In this document: positions 1-7,282 of the stretch, piece by piece
Numbering within the stretch: the stretch's first letter is position 1
Layout: every line of letters begins with the position of its first letter
Assembly (NCBI GenBank): GCA_963791635.1
Contig: CAWBTC010000018.1
Location: 186,001-250,000, forward strand
Reading direction: 5' to 3'
DNA length: 64,000 nt
DNA from: VFMC01 sp963791635
GTDB taxonomy: Bacteria; Actinomycetota; Acidimicrobiia; Acidimicrobiales; Ilumatobacteraceae
Translations under genes and position numbers: made by a program
The notes under the pieces: model-generated
Seen by the model: the letters and a program-made list of their open reading frames with translations, nothing else
Told to the model about the DNA's origin: nothing
Databases searched by the model: none

Positions 1-93
1 GCCGATGCGGTCAGCCACGGGATCGCGGGTGAGCACCAACACGGGTCGATCGCCGCCGGGAGTCGCCGCGAACCAGATGTCACCGCGTTGCAT
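1..93 (-). CDS. MazF/PemK-family mRNA interferase toxin, 5' part (cut by window edge)
   Basis: Reading the minus strand from the ATG at 93 gives 31 residues before the window ends, beginning MQRGDIWFAATPGGDRPVLV. This is the typical N-terminus of MazF/PemK toxins, an RGDIW start leading into the first beta strands with a RPVLVLTRD element. The family cleaves mRNA at specific short sequences. The start lies 14 nt inside the end of the antitoxin gene, the tight overlap expected of a co-translated toxin-antitoxin operon. Only about a quarter of a normal MazF is visible, so completeness and activity cannot be judged. Confidence 0.82.
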   Translation of the reverse strand, partial: MQRGDIWFAATPGGDRPVLVLTRDPVADRIG

Positions 94-334
94 CGATCGC
101 CCAATCCGACCAGTCCTCTGCCGGTCCCCAGTCTGCGATGTCGGCCAACACCCGTTCCCCCTCATCGAGCGGCTGGGCGACCCAGCGTTGTCCGTCCTGC
201 TCCGTCGCGAGACGATCGAGATGCCGGCGCAACGCCTCGCGCAACAGTTCGGAACGATCCACGCCCAGCAGATCGGCCCACCGCCGAATCTCCTCTGCGT
301 CGTGGTCGTCCACGCGAAAGCTCAGCATTGTCAT
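80..334 (-). CDS. Ribbon-helix-helix (CopG/MetJ-like) antitoxin
   Basis: This 84-residue protein opens with a beta strand (MLSFRVDDHD) and then two helices around RWADLLGVDRSELLREALRR, the ribbon-helix-helix DNA-binding fold. The acidic, Trp-rich tail (WGPAEDWSDW) is typical of the part of an antitoxin that wraps a MazF dimer. It should neutralise the overlapping downstream toxin and repress the shared promoter. The start could be the ATG at 334 or the one two codons later at 328. An 8-bp inverted repeat covers the start, consistent with autoregulation. Confidence 0.85.
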   Translation of the reverse strand: MTMLSFRVDDHDAEEIRRWADLLGVDRSELLREALRRHLDRLATEQDGQRWVAQPLDEGERVLADIADWGPAEDWSDWAIDATR

Positions 335-358
335 ACAAACATGCTACAACGTATGACA
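329..358. promoter_or_regulatory. Inverted-repeat operator at the toxin-antitoxin start
   Basis: TGTCATAC at 329-336 and GTATGACA at 351-358 are perfect 8-bp arms separated by 14 bp. The left arm covers the antitoxin ATG. Ribbon-helix-helix antitoxins usually bind such repeats, so this is the probable autoregulatory operator. Function is inferred from position and symmetry. Confidence 0.6.
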
Positions 359-555
359 CCGCCCCTCAAGGCTGACACCCACGGCAGGGCGGGGCTGGCG
401 GACCTCGCAAGGCAGAGAACCCTCATCTCGTCCGACAGCCCGGCCGAGCACCCCAACTTCACACCGATGCTCATCGCGATGCCCCCCCCCCCGGAAGAAT
501 TGTCTTTCGGCACATGCGGCAGCGATGACATGTGCTTGCCGAGCCGTCTGCGACG

Positions 556-673
556 CATCCCGTACTACAAGGTCGGTCACCTCGTCCGCTTCGACGTAGC
601 CGACATCGACCGCTGGTTGGCGCTGAACCGCATCGAGCCGCCCCAGCCGAACCGCCCGCCCCGGCGCACCTGA
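556..673 (+). pseudogene. Excisionase-type HTH fragment, copy 1
   Basis: The frame ending at the TGA at 671-673 encodes RIPYYKVGHLVRFDVADIDRW, the C-terminal half of the MerR/excisionase-like HTH_17 domain found in phage and integrative-element excisionases. The upstream part, which should hold the first helix, is unrecognisable and carries an 11-C homopolymer at about 482-492. A second damaged copy sits at 2205-2310 beyond the ATPase gene. I see no other gene between 335 and 846. Confidence 0.55.
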
Positions 674-846
674 GCTCCTGCGTGGGTTCAAGGTCGGACT
701 CAACGGCCAGCACACCTCGCCGACCCCGCACTGGCAGCCCGACCGCACGCTTGATTGACGAGCCTCGAATCGTTCGACTTGATGGTCTCCAATCGTTCGG
801 CTTGGGCATCTCCATTCGTTCGACTCGGTCAGCTACAATCGGCCAG

Positions 847-2127
847 ATGATTCCAGGCCACATCGAGCGAAGAGTGACTGAAGTGATCATCGATCGGATG
901 GCCGACGTGCCGGTCGTGGCGTTGCAAGGGCCTCGATCGGTTGGCAAGTCCACGGTGCTCAACCAGATCGCCCGGCAGCATGGCGCGACGGTCATCAACC
1001 TCGATCTGCCCGACGTTCGTGACGCCGTGAAGGCCGACCCGCAACGCGCCATCCGTCAACCGGGCATGGTGTTCATCGACGAATACCAGCGGCTCCCCGA
1101 GATCCTCGATGTCATCAAGGCCGAAGTCGACGCCGAGTTCCGCCCCGGCAAGTATGTACTCACCGGATCGACCAGGTTCGATACGTTGCCGAGGTCCACC
1201 CAGACGCTGACCGGTCGCATCCACTTCGTGTCGGTCTGGCCGTTCTCTCAAGGCGAACTTGCCGCGAGCCGTGAGACGTTCTTTGATGTCGCCGTCAACG
1301 AACCCGACCGCGTGCCGACCGGGTTTGGGGTCGCGTCGTCGTACGAGGAGTATGCCGAGCGGATCTGCGCGGGCGGGATGCCGGTCGCCATCCGCTCCAG
1401 CCGAGGCCGGAACCGCTGGTTCGATGACTACGCCACCTCGGCGCTCCAACGCGATGTCGCGGCAATCAGCAGCCTGCGTCGGGGGGCCGAGCTGCCCACC
1501 TTGTTCGCCCGCCTCGCCGGTCAAACTGCTCAGCCGTTGAACATCACCGCCGCTGCGAAGGTGGTCGGTCTCGAGGTCTCGACAGCGAGCAGCTATGTCA
1601 CGTTGCTCGAAAACCTGTTCCTGATCCACCGGCTCCCGGCCTGGGGTCGCAACCTTCGAGCACACGCTGCGGCGCATCCGAAGGTGCACGTGGTCGACAG
1701 CGGCCTCGCTGCACGCCTCATGCGCCTCACCCCCGATCGGCTCGCCCGCCGCGATCCTGCAGCTTTGACCGAATTCGGGCATCTGCTCGAAACGTTCGTC
1801 ATCGGCGAACTGCTCAAGCAGGCATCATGGAGCGACAACGTGACGGCCCTTGGACACTGGCGAACACACGACGGCCAAGAAGTCGACCTCGTCGCCGAAC
1901 GCGATGACGGAGCCGTGACCGGTTTCGAAGTCAAAGCCGCCCGCAAGATCGAGCGAAAGGACGCCAGCGGACTCGTCGCGCTGCGCGACAGCCTCGGCGC
2001 CCAGTTCAACGCCGGATACATCCTCACCACCGGCGACGCCTCCTACCGCTACGACGACCGCATCTACGTCATCCCTGTCGACCGACTCTGGCGAACCGAC
2101 AGCACCACGACCAACAGCCGCACGTGA
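847..2127 (+). CDS. AAA_14 / DUF4143 family ATPase
   Basis: The 426-residue protein has a Walker A (GPRSVGKST, residues 28-36), a Walker B (MVFIDEYQ, D78/E79), a sensor-1-like LTGSTRF, and a C-terminal DUF4143 region. That region contains EVDLVAERD followed by FEVKAA, the D/E-x-K pattern of the PDDEXK nuclease-like fold. Such proteins are common, poorly understood ATPases often found in accessory DNA. The ATG at 847 was chosen because the recognisable domain starts there; the same frame stays open further upstream without homology. It is flanked by two copies of an HTH fragment, suggesting insertion or duplication. Confidence 0.85.
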   Translation: MIPGHIERRVTEVIIDRMADVPVVALQGPRSVGKSTVLNQIARQHGATVINLDLPDVRDAVKADPQRAIRQPGMVFIDEYQRLPEILDVIKAEVDAEFRPGKYVLTGSTRFDTLPRSTQTLTGRIHFVSVWPFSQGELAASRETFFDVAVNEPDRVPTGFGVASSYEEYAERICAGGMPVAIRSSRGRNRWFDDYATSALQRDVAAISSLRRGAELPTLFARLAGQTAQPLNITAAAKVVGLEVSTASSYVTLLENLFLIHRLPAWGRNLRAHAAAHPKVHVVDSGLAARLMRLTPDRLARRDPAALTEFGHLLETFVIGELLKQASWSDNVTALGHWRTHDGQEVDLVAERDDGAVTGFEVKAARKIERKDASGLVALRDSLGAQFNAGYILTTGDASYRYDDRIYVIPVDRLWRTDSTTTNSRT

Positions 2128-2204
2128 TCACAGCAGGTCGCGTCCGGCTTGGCGAACATCTGATCCCGCGTCGGTGACGGTCGCGATCGAGCCGTCGTTG
2201 TTGT

Positions 2205-2310
2205 ATCCCGCACTACAAGGTCGGTCACCTCGTCCGCTTCGACGTAGCCGACATCGACCGCTGCGCTGAACCGCATCGAGCCACCCCAACAGAACCGTCC
2301 ACCACGCTGA
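2205..2310 (+). pseudogene. Excisionase-type HTH fragment, copy 2 (direct repeat of 556-673)
   Basis: The sequence from ATCCCG (2205) to the TGA at 2308-2310 is nearly identical to copy 1 over its first 60 bases, including CTACAAGGTCGGTCACCTCG. It then lacks 5 bases within the CGCTGGTTGGCGCTG stretch, which breaks the frame. Together the copies form an imperfect direct repeat about 1.65 kb apart flanking the AAA/DUF4143 gene. Confidence 0.6.
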
Positions 2311-2632
2311 CATCTGATGGCCGCCCAACGGCGCCTCCGCGACGACGGGGCGTCGATGGAAGCCTTGCACCGTTTGTAGTGCAGAGGCTGCACCCATTTG
2401 TAGTGTCCGTTCGATCTGTCGCCCTCGGATCGGCCGGTTGGACTCACAGTCGTTTCTCGGCCGCCGTGCGTCTTCGCGCCGAACCGAGGACTTGCTTTCA
2501 CCGGATCTCGTCCCACACTCGTCCCGATCAGGATGAGAAATGACGGACAATCACGGTCTGATAGCGGTCGGTCGAGGATTCGACGACGGCCTCCCTACCA
2601 GGGATGATTCACCTGGTCAGGGCCAAGAAACG
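2311..2632. other. Non-coding stretch with a short direct repeat
   Basis: No convincing gene is present. Two close repeats, TGCACCGTTTGTAGTG near 2366 and TGCACCCATTTGTAGTG near 2388, lie 22 bp apart. The first is bounded by the inverted ends TGCAC/GTGCA. They could be remnant transposon-end repeats, but no transposase remnant was recognised. Confidence 0.3.
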
Positions 2633-2708
2633 TGGCGCCCCCGGAAGGATTCGAACCTCCGACACATGGTTCCGGAAACCATTGCTCTATCCCCTGAGCT
2701 ACGAGGGC
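2633..2708 (-). tRNA. tRNA-Arg (anticodon CCG)
   Basis: The minus strand folds as a complete cloverleaf. The acceptor stem GCCCTCG pairs with CGGGGGC, the anticodon arm ATGGT-TTCCGGA-ACCAT carries anticodon CCG, and the T arm holds GGTTCGAATCC. A 3' CCA is encoded at 2635-2633. It reads CGG arginine codons. tRNA genes are common integration sites, and the accessory patch to its left is consistent with this, though no att repeat was found. Confidence 0.95.
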
Positions 2709-2863
2709 GGGATGCAGCGAGGATACCGACCGGGACCCCCGGACGCTCGCACCGTCCAACGGTTCAGCGTCTCCAGGGTGGAATACCCAGCGGGGTACCG
2801 AGGTTGTCTGATCTGCCGCTCGATTTCCGATGAGCGGGTCATCGCACGAATGGAGTCTTCAGC

Positions 2864-3244
2864 ATGTCCGCCTCGACCATCGACCTCACCGCAGTGACGT
2901 TCTCGTCCACCGTCGACTCGAACGACATCGTGCTCGTCGACTGGTGGGCGTCGTGGTGCGGCCCGTGCCGCATGTTCGCGCCGATCTTCGAAGCGGCCGC
3001 TGTCAACCATCCCGACGTCGTGTTCGGCAAGGTCGATACCGAGTCGGAACAGGGCCTTGCCGCCGGAGCGGAGATTCGATCGATCCCCACACTGATGGTG
3101 TTCCGTGAGGGCGTGCTCGTGTTCTCCCAACCCGGAGCACTCCCGGCGCACACGCTCGAAGACCTCATCACCCAGGTGAAGGCGCTCGACATGACGAAGG
3201 TGCACGCCGAGGTCGCGTCCCAGTCCGCCGACACCACCCGCTGA
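2864..3244 (+). CDS. trxA: Thioredoxin
   Basis: A 126-residue thioredoxin-fold protein with the canonical active site WCGPC (C32/C35) and the cis-proline loop SIPT (P75). It is slightly longer than classical thioredoxin because of a short polar C-terminal tail. It should reduce protein disulfides in the cytoplasm, taking electrons from thioredoxin reductase, which is not in this window. The ATG at 2864 follows a GGAG element. It appears monocistronic, with repeat-rich DNA downstream. Confidence 0.93.
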   Translation: MSASTIDLTAVTFSSTVDSNDIVLVDWWASWCGPCRMFAPIFEAAAVNHPDVVFGKVDTESEQGLAAGAEIRSIPTLMVFREGVLVFSQPGALPAHTLEDLITQVKALDMTKVHAEVASQSADTTR

Positions 3245-3307
3245 CCCGGCCCCCAACGTCCCCACCCCTCGCCCTGGCCAGCACCCCCCGGCTGGCCAAG
3301 GATCCTT

Positions 3308-3410
3308 CGATGAGAGATGAGCGTCTCTCCCGGACTCGTCTCTCATCGCAGGTCAGGGGTGCTTTCCGTCGATGAGGAATGCGGTCGCCACCGACGCTCA
3401 TCTCTCATCG
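3308..3410. repeat. Nested inverted repeats / alternative hairpins
   Basis: CGATGAGAGATGAGCGTC (3308-3325) is the exact reverse complement of 3393-3410. Inside it, 3308-3321 can also pair with 3335-3348 (14 bp, one G-U, 13-nt loop). One 5' arm thus has two competing partners, an arrangement like an attenuator or riboregulator. There is no U-tract, so a simple intrinsic terminator is less likely. It lies between trxA and the unknown gene at 3446. Confidence 0.6.
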
Positions 3411-3445
3411 CGGGGCTGGGCGGGTTGTCGGTAGCCTTGAAGGCC

Positions 3446-4051
3446 GTGAATCAGATGAAGAACCGCCTCCAGGCCCTTGCGCTGCTCGACCGCGCGTTGA
3501 CGGCCATGACCGACGCCGAGCTCGAGGCCCTCGTCGCCTCGCTCCCCGAGGACCACGTGGCGGCACTCGACAAGCTCGCCGGCGCCCGGGAGGGTGGTTT
3601 CGACGACCCGTCCGGCCGCACCGTCGGTGTGCGCGCCGCTGTTGCGCGCGGCCGGATGAGCGGCGGACTCGAGCAGATCGCCACCGTGCTCACCGATCCG
3701 TGCTTGGCCGACTTCATCACCGAGCTCGGCGACAACAGCGACAACCCGAGCGAGGAGGATCTGCAGGCCGTGCTGCCCGCACAGATCGACAAGCACGGGC
3801 TCGCCACGGTTCGTCTCACGCTCGCCGCGTCCGTGGCCGGCGAGGCCGCCGCGTCGGTGATGCTCACCCGCGTGCTCAAACACGACGAGACCATCGCTCT
3901 CCCGCCTGTTCCCGAGCCACCTGCGCCGACCGTCCTCAGCCGTGAGGCCGACGAGGACACCAAGGTCCGCCGCAAGGCCGCCAAGGAGCGCAAGCAAGTC
4001 GAGGCCCGCGCCCGCCGCGAGCAGGCTGCCAAGGCCCGCAACCGCGTCTGA
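3446..4051 (+). CDS. Uncharacterised protein with basic C-terminal tail
   Basis: No family was recognised in this 201-residue protein. The N-terminal ~60 residues look helical (LALLDRALTAMTDAELEALV). The middle is Ala/Leu-rich and probably folded. The C-terminus from about residue 165 is a charged coil rich in Lys, Arg, Glu and Ala (KVRRKAAKERKQVEARARRE), which could bind nucleic acid or form a coiled coil. GTG 3446 is taken as the start; ATG 3455 is an alternative. The unusual inverted repeats at 3308-3410 precede it. Confidence 0.6.
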   Translation: MNQMKNRLQALALLDRALTAMTDAELEALVASLPEDHVAALDKLAGAREGGFDDPSGRTVGVRAAVARGRMSGGLEQIATVLTDPCLADFITELGDNSDNPSEEDLQAVLPAQIDKHGLATVRLTLAASVAGEAAASVMLTRVLKHDETIALPPVPEPPAPTVLSREADEDTKVRRKAAKERKQVEARARREQAAKARNRV

Positions 4052-4095
4052 CCGCCGACTGGAGCATTCCCGCCCTGACGGCCGGCACGATGCTG

Positions 4096-4150
4096 GGACC
4101 GTCGACATGGGACCGTCGACACCTGACACAGTCGACACCTGACACGGTCG
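4096..4150. repeat. Short tandem repeats in a convergent gap
   Basis: The unit GTCGACACCTGACAC occurs twice in a row and is preceded by two GGGACCGTCGACA copies. It lies in the 122-bp gap between the unknown gene on the plus strand and ogt on the minus strand. The SalI-like GTCGAC core recurs four times. No function is evident. Confidence 0.5.
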
Positions 4151-4173
4151 TCGGCCGGCGAGACCAGGCTCGG

Positions 4174-4689
4174 TCAGGACGTTGCGAGCACTCGGCGTTC
4201 GTGGTCGAGCAACCAGGCCTTGGAGTCGAGGCCGCCGGCGAAACCGGTGAGCGAGCCGTTCGAGCCCACAACTCGATGACACGGCACGATGATGCTGAGC
4301 GGGTTCCGGCCATTCGCCGCACCCACCGCCCGCGCCTTGTTCGGATCACCGAGCGAACGAGCCTGTTCGCCATAGCTCATCGTGCTGCCGTACGGAATCG
4401 TGCGCAGCACCTGCCAGGCCGACAGCTGGAACGACGTGCCGATCGGATCGAGCGGCACGTCGAACTCCGTCCGATCGCCGGCGAAGTACTCCGCCAGCTG
4501 GGTGCACGCCGCAGCGAGGATGTCGGCGACACGAGGCACACAGCCGTCACCAGGATCACCTGCGTCGCGGCCTGCGATCGGTCGCGTCTCACCCTCCCAG
4601 AGCACGTACCGCACGCCGCGCTCGGTGGCACCGATGGTGAGCTCGCCAACGGGCGAGGAAGTCGTCGTGAACGCGACGGGGGTGGACAT
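4174..4689 (-). CDS. ogt: Methylated-DNA-protein cysteine methyltransferase
   Basis: A 171-residue Ogt/MGMT protein that removes methyl groups from O6-methylguanine in one suicidal transfer. The acceptor motif IVPCHRV places the reactive cysteine at C137, followed by the GSNGSLTGFAGGLDSK region. The ATG at 4689 shares one base with the stop of the upstream Ada-AlkA gene (TGATG), so the two are translationally coupled. Both repair alkylation damage, and the N-terminal regulatory half of the partner probably controls both genes. Confidence 0.93.
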   Translation of the reverse strand: MSTPVAFTTTSSPVGELTIGATERGVRYVLWEGETRPIAGRDAGDPGDGCVPRVADILAAACTQLAEYFAGDRTEFDVPLDPIGTSFQLSAWQVLRTIPYGSTMSYGEQARSLGDPNKARAVGAANGRNPLSIIVPCHRVVGSNGSLTGFAGGLDSKAWLLDHERRVLATS

Positions 4690-6305
4690 CAGTGGGTCCT
4701 TTCGACATGGCCGACGGCGCCGGCACGAGCAACTTCGAGGTCGGCCGTTGCGGGACCGACGGCGCGTGGCGACAGCGATTGCCAGAGATGGTGGAGTGCG
4801 TACGAACGCCAAGGGCTCCAGTTGGCCGAGAGCGCCGTTGCTGATGCCGGCGAGCCGTCGAAGCCGAGGCGTTCGACGGCGTGGCGAACGCCGAGATCGG
4901 TGGGCATGAACACGTCGGGGTCGCCGAGCGCCCGCATCGCCACGTACTGAGCCGTCCACTGCCCGATGCCCGCCAGTTGCAGCAGCCGGGACCGGAACTC
5001 GTCGCGATCGACCCCGAGGTCGATCACCAGTTCGCCGTCGGCGACCGCCCGGCAAGCTCCCAACAGTGCACGACGGCGTGCCGCCGGCATCGGCAACAGC
5101 TCCGGATCGAGGTCGGCGAGCTGGGCTGCCGATGGGAACAGCAGCGACGCCTGCGCCAGCTTCGCGTCGGTGACGTCTTCGGTGACATCATCGGGGCCGA
5201 CGTGCGCCCGGTCACCGATGATCGCCGCGAGCCGACCCGCGATGGTTCGGGCTCCGGCCACGGACACCTGTTGACCGAGGATCGCCCGCACGAGCAACTC
5301 CGCGCCATCGACGCTGCCGGGTGAGCGGAGTCCCGGCCTCGCCGCGACGAGCGGGGCAAGCAGCGGATCAGCACCGAGGCGGTGGTCGATGGCCACAGGA
5401 TCCGCATCGAGATCGAGAAGACGGCGGCACCGTTGGACGGCGGGCTGCAGGTCGGCAACCGAGGTCAGCCAGAGCGAGCATGCCACCGCCCCCCGCCCGT
5501 CCGGACGAAGTTCGGCCACGGCGGGCCCGCCCGCGAGGCGAAGGGTGCGCCGAAGGCTCGTGCCGTCCCAGGTCTCGACGCCCGGCACGGCACGTCGGCC
5601 CAGAAACGCGAACACCCCATCGGCATCGAACGGTCCCCGCACGGGCAGGCGCAACACGATCGCACCCGACGTCGTCGCGCTCGATGGGGCCGCACTCGAT
5701 CGGGCCGCGCTCGATGGGGCCGCGCTCGATGGGGCTCGCCGCTCGCGCCGGAGCCGGTCGGCTCGAAGCTGCGTCGGTGACGTGGCGAAGACCTCGCGCA
5801 CCGTGTCGTTGAACTGGCGGATGCTCGAAAAACCGGCAGCGAACGCGATGTCCGTCATGGTCATCGCCGTCGTCTCGATCAGCGTGCGGGCGGTCTGGGC
5901 GCGCTGGGCACGGGCGACGGCGAGCGGGCCTGCACCGAGTTCCTCGGTGAGCAGCCGGTTCAGATGCCGTTCGCTGTAGCCGAGTCGACGTGAGAGTCCT
6001 CCCACACCGTCACGGTCGATCACGCCATCGGCGATCAACCGCATCGCACGCGCGACGACGTCGGCCCTCACGTTCCAATCGGGCGAGCCGGGCGAGGCGT
6101 CGGGCCGGCAACGCTTGCATGCACGGAACCCACGTTGCTGAGCCGCCGCCGCCGTCGGGAAGAACGAGACGTTCTGTCGCTTCGGCGTGGTGGCCGGGCA
6201 CGACGGTCGGCAGTAGATGCCCGTCGTGTGCACCGCGGTGACGAACCAACCGTCGAAGCGGCTCTCGCGGCTCTGCACCGCTGCGTAGCACTGGTCGTCC
6301 TGCAC
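4689..6305 (-). CDS. alkA: Ada-type regulator fused to AlkA-type 3-methyladenine DNA glycosylase
   Basis: This 538-residue protein joins two activities. Residues 1-70 are the Ada zinc/methyl-acceptor domain with C32, C36, C63 and C66 matching the four zinc cysteines; C32 corresponds to the phosphotriester methyl acceptor. Residues ~75-170 are an AraC helix-turn-helix. The C-terminal half is an AlkA glycosylase with the helix-hairpin-helix LAGIGQWTAQYVAMR and the catalytic aspartate in MPTDLG. A low-complexity Ser/Ala linker (SSAAPSSAARSSAAPSSA) separates them. This fusion is known in actinobacteria. It probably senses methyl damage, induces the operon and excises alkylated bases. Confidence 0.92.
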   Translation of the reverse strand: MQDDQCYAAVQSRESRFDGWFVTAVHTTGIYCRPSCPATTPKRQNVSFFPTAAAAQQRGFRACKRCRPDASPGSPDWNVRADVVARAMRLIADGVIDRDGVGGLSRRLGYSERHLNRLLTEELGAGPLAVARAQRAQTARTLIETTAMTMTDIAFAAGFSSIRQFNDTVREVFATSPTQLRADRLRRERRAPSSAAPSSAARSSAAPSSATTSGAIVLRLPVRGPFDADGVFAFLGRRAVPGVETWDGTSLRRTLRLAGGPAVAELRPDGRGAVACSLWLTSVADLQPAVQRCRRLLDLDADPVAIDHRLGADPLLAPLVAARPGLRSPGSVDGAELLVRAILGQQVSVAGARTIAGRLAAIIGDRAHVGPDDVTEDVTDAKLAQASLLFPSAAQLADLDPELLPMPAARRRALLGACRAVADGELVIDLGVDRDEFRSRLLQLAGIGQWTAQYVAMRALGDPDVFMPTDLGVRHAVERLGFDGSPASATALSANWSPWRSYALHHLWQSLSPRAVGPATADLEVARAGAVGHVERTH

Positions 6306-6388
6306 GTCACCCAGTGTGGCCGACCGGACGTCGATTCACTAGCGGGAATCGGACGGCTCCATCGACGCCGTCGCGGCAGCGGGACCGG

Positions 6389-7282
6389 TCAGTCCACGTC
6401 GATGCTCGTCACATCCACGCCGACCGAGAGCCACTGCATCGCTGCAGGGCCGATCACGACGCCGCGCACCGGTGTGACGTCGAAGTAGTCGCGCCCCCAT
6501 GCGACGGTGAGGTGTCGCTGCGGCGGCACCTGGTCGTTCGTGGGGTCGACGTCGAGCCATCCGATCTCGGGCACCCAGACGCTCACCCACGCGTGCGAAG
6601 CATCGCTGCCGGTGAGCTTGACCTCGCCCGGAGGTGGCTGCGTCTCGATGTAGCCGCTCACGTACCGTGCGGCGAGCCCGCGGGCGCGCAGACACGCGAT
6701 CATGAGGTGGGCGAAGTCCTGACACACTCCACGCCGGGCGACGCACACCGAGGCGATCGGCGTGGACACGTCGCTGAACTCGACGTCGAACACGAACTCC
6801 TGATGGATGCGTGTGCTCAACGAGCGGACGAGGTCGACGATGCCCGTGCCCGGCACGAACAGGTCGGCCGAAAGCTGATCGAGCTCGGCGATCGACGGTG
6901 TCGCCGCCGTCGGCGCCGCGAACGGACCTACGTCCGCAGCACGGTCTCCCCGCGCCATCCCGAGTTGCCGCACGACCTCGTCCCACGGTGTGGACTGCGT
7001 CGGCGCGATCTCGAACGGCACCGAGTCGACGTCCACCGTGCAGCGACCGGTCACGCCGAGGTGGTCGTGCGGGTGATGCACGCCGATGCGCACGACTCGG
7101 TTGCCGAACAGATCGGTGTGCTCCTCGATCTCGTCCGCGTCGGGCGTCACCTGGACCTCCGCCGACACGACGCGCTGCGCTGGAGTGTCTCGCGGCAGCA
7201 GATATGCGACCGTGTAGCCGTCGTTCATCGAGCGCCCGTACAGGTACTCGGTGCGATGCACCACGGTGAACCGCGTGGTCAC
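6389..7282 (-). CDS. Transglutaminase-like cysteine peptidase (COG1305 type)
   Basis: The 297-residue protein has the bacterial transglutaminase N-terminal beta domain (FTVVHRTEYLYG) and a transglutaminase core with Cys in RRGVCQDFAHL (about residue 187), His in SDASHAWVSVW (about 230) and Asp in LDVDPTND. Family members act as cysteine peptidases or amidases. It is the last gene of the permuted ATP-grasp/alpha-E cluster, and its GTG overlaps the previous stop by 4 nt (GTGA). In published comparative genomics this set is predicted to make and process a peptide or amide-linked compound; the substrate is unknown. Confidence 0.88.
   Translation of the reverse strand: MTTRFTVVHRTEYLYGRSMNDGYTVAYLLPRDTPAQRVVSAEVQVTPDADEIEEHTDLFGNRVVRIGVHHPHDHLGVTGRCTVDVDSVPFEIAPTQSTPWDEVVRQLGMARGDRAADVGPFAAPTAATPSIAELDQLSADLFVPGTGIVDLVRSLSTRIHQEFVFDVEFSDVSTPIASVCVARRGVCQDFAHLMIACLRARGLAARYVSGYIETQPPPGEVKLTGSDASHAWVSVWVPEIGWLDVDPTNDQVPPQRHLTVAWGRDYFDVTPVRGVVIGPAAMQWLSVGVDVTSIDVD

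Noticed and set aside
5..673. 222-codon plus-strand frame over the toxin-antitoxin pair
   Set aside because: Its first part is antisense to the antitoxin and MazF; only the last ~40 codons resemble an HTH fragment, recorded separately.
2366..2404. Insertion-sequence end
   Set aside because: Short direct repeats only; no transposase or matching opposite end was found.
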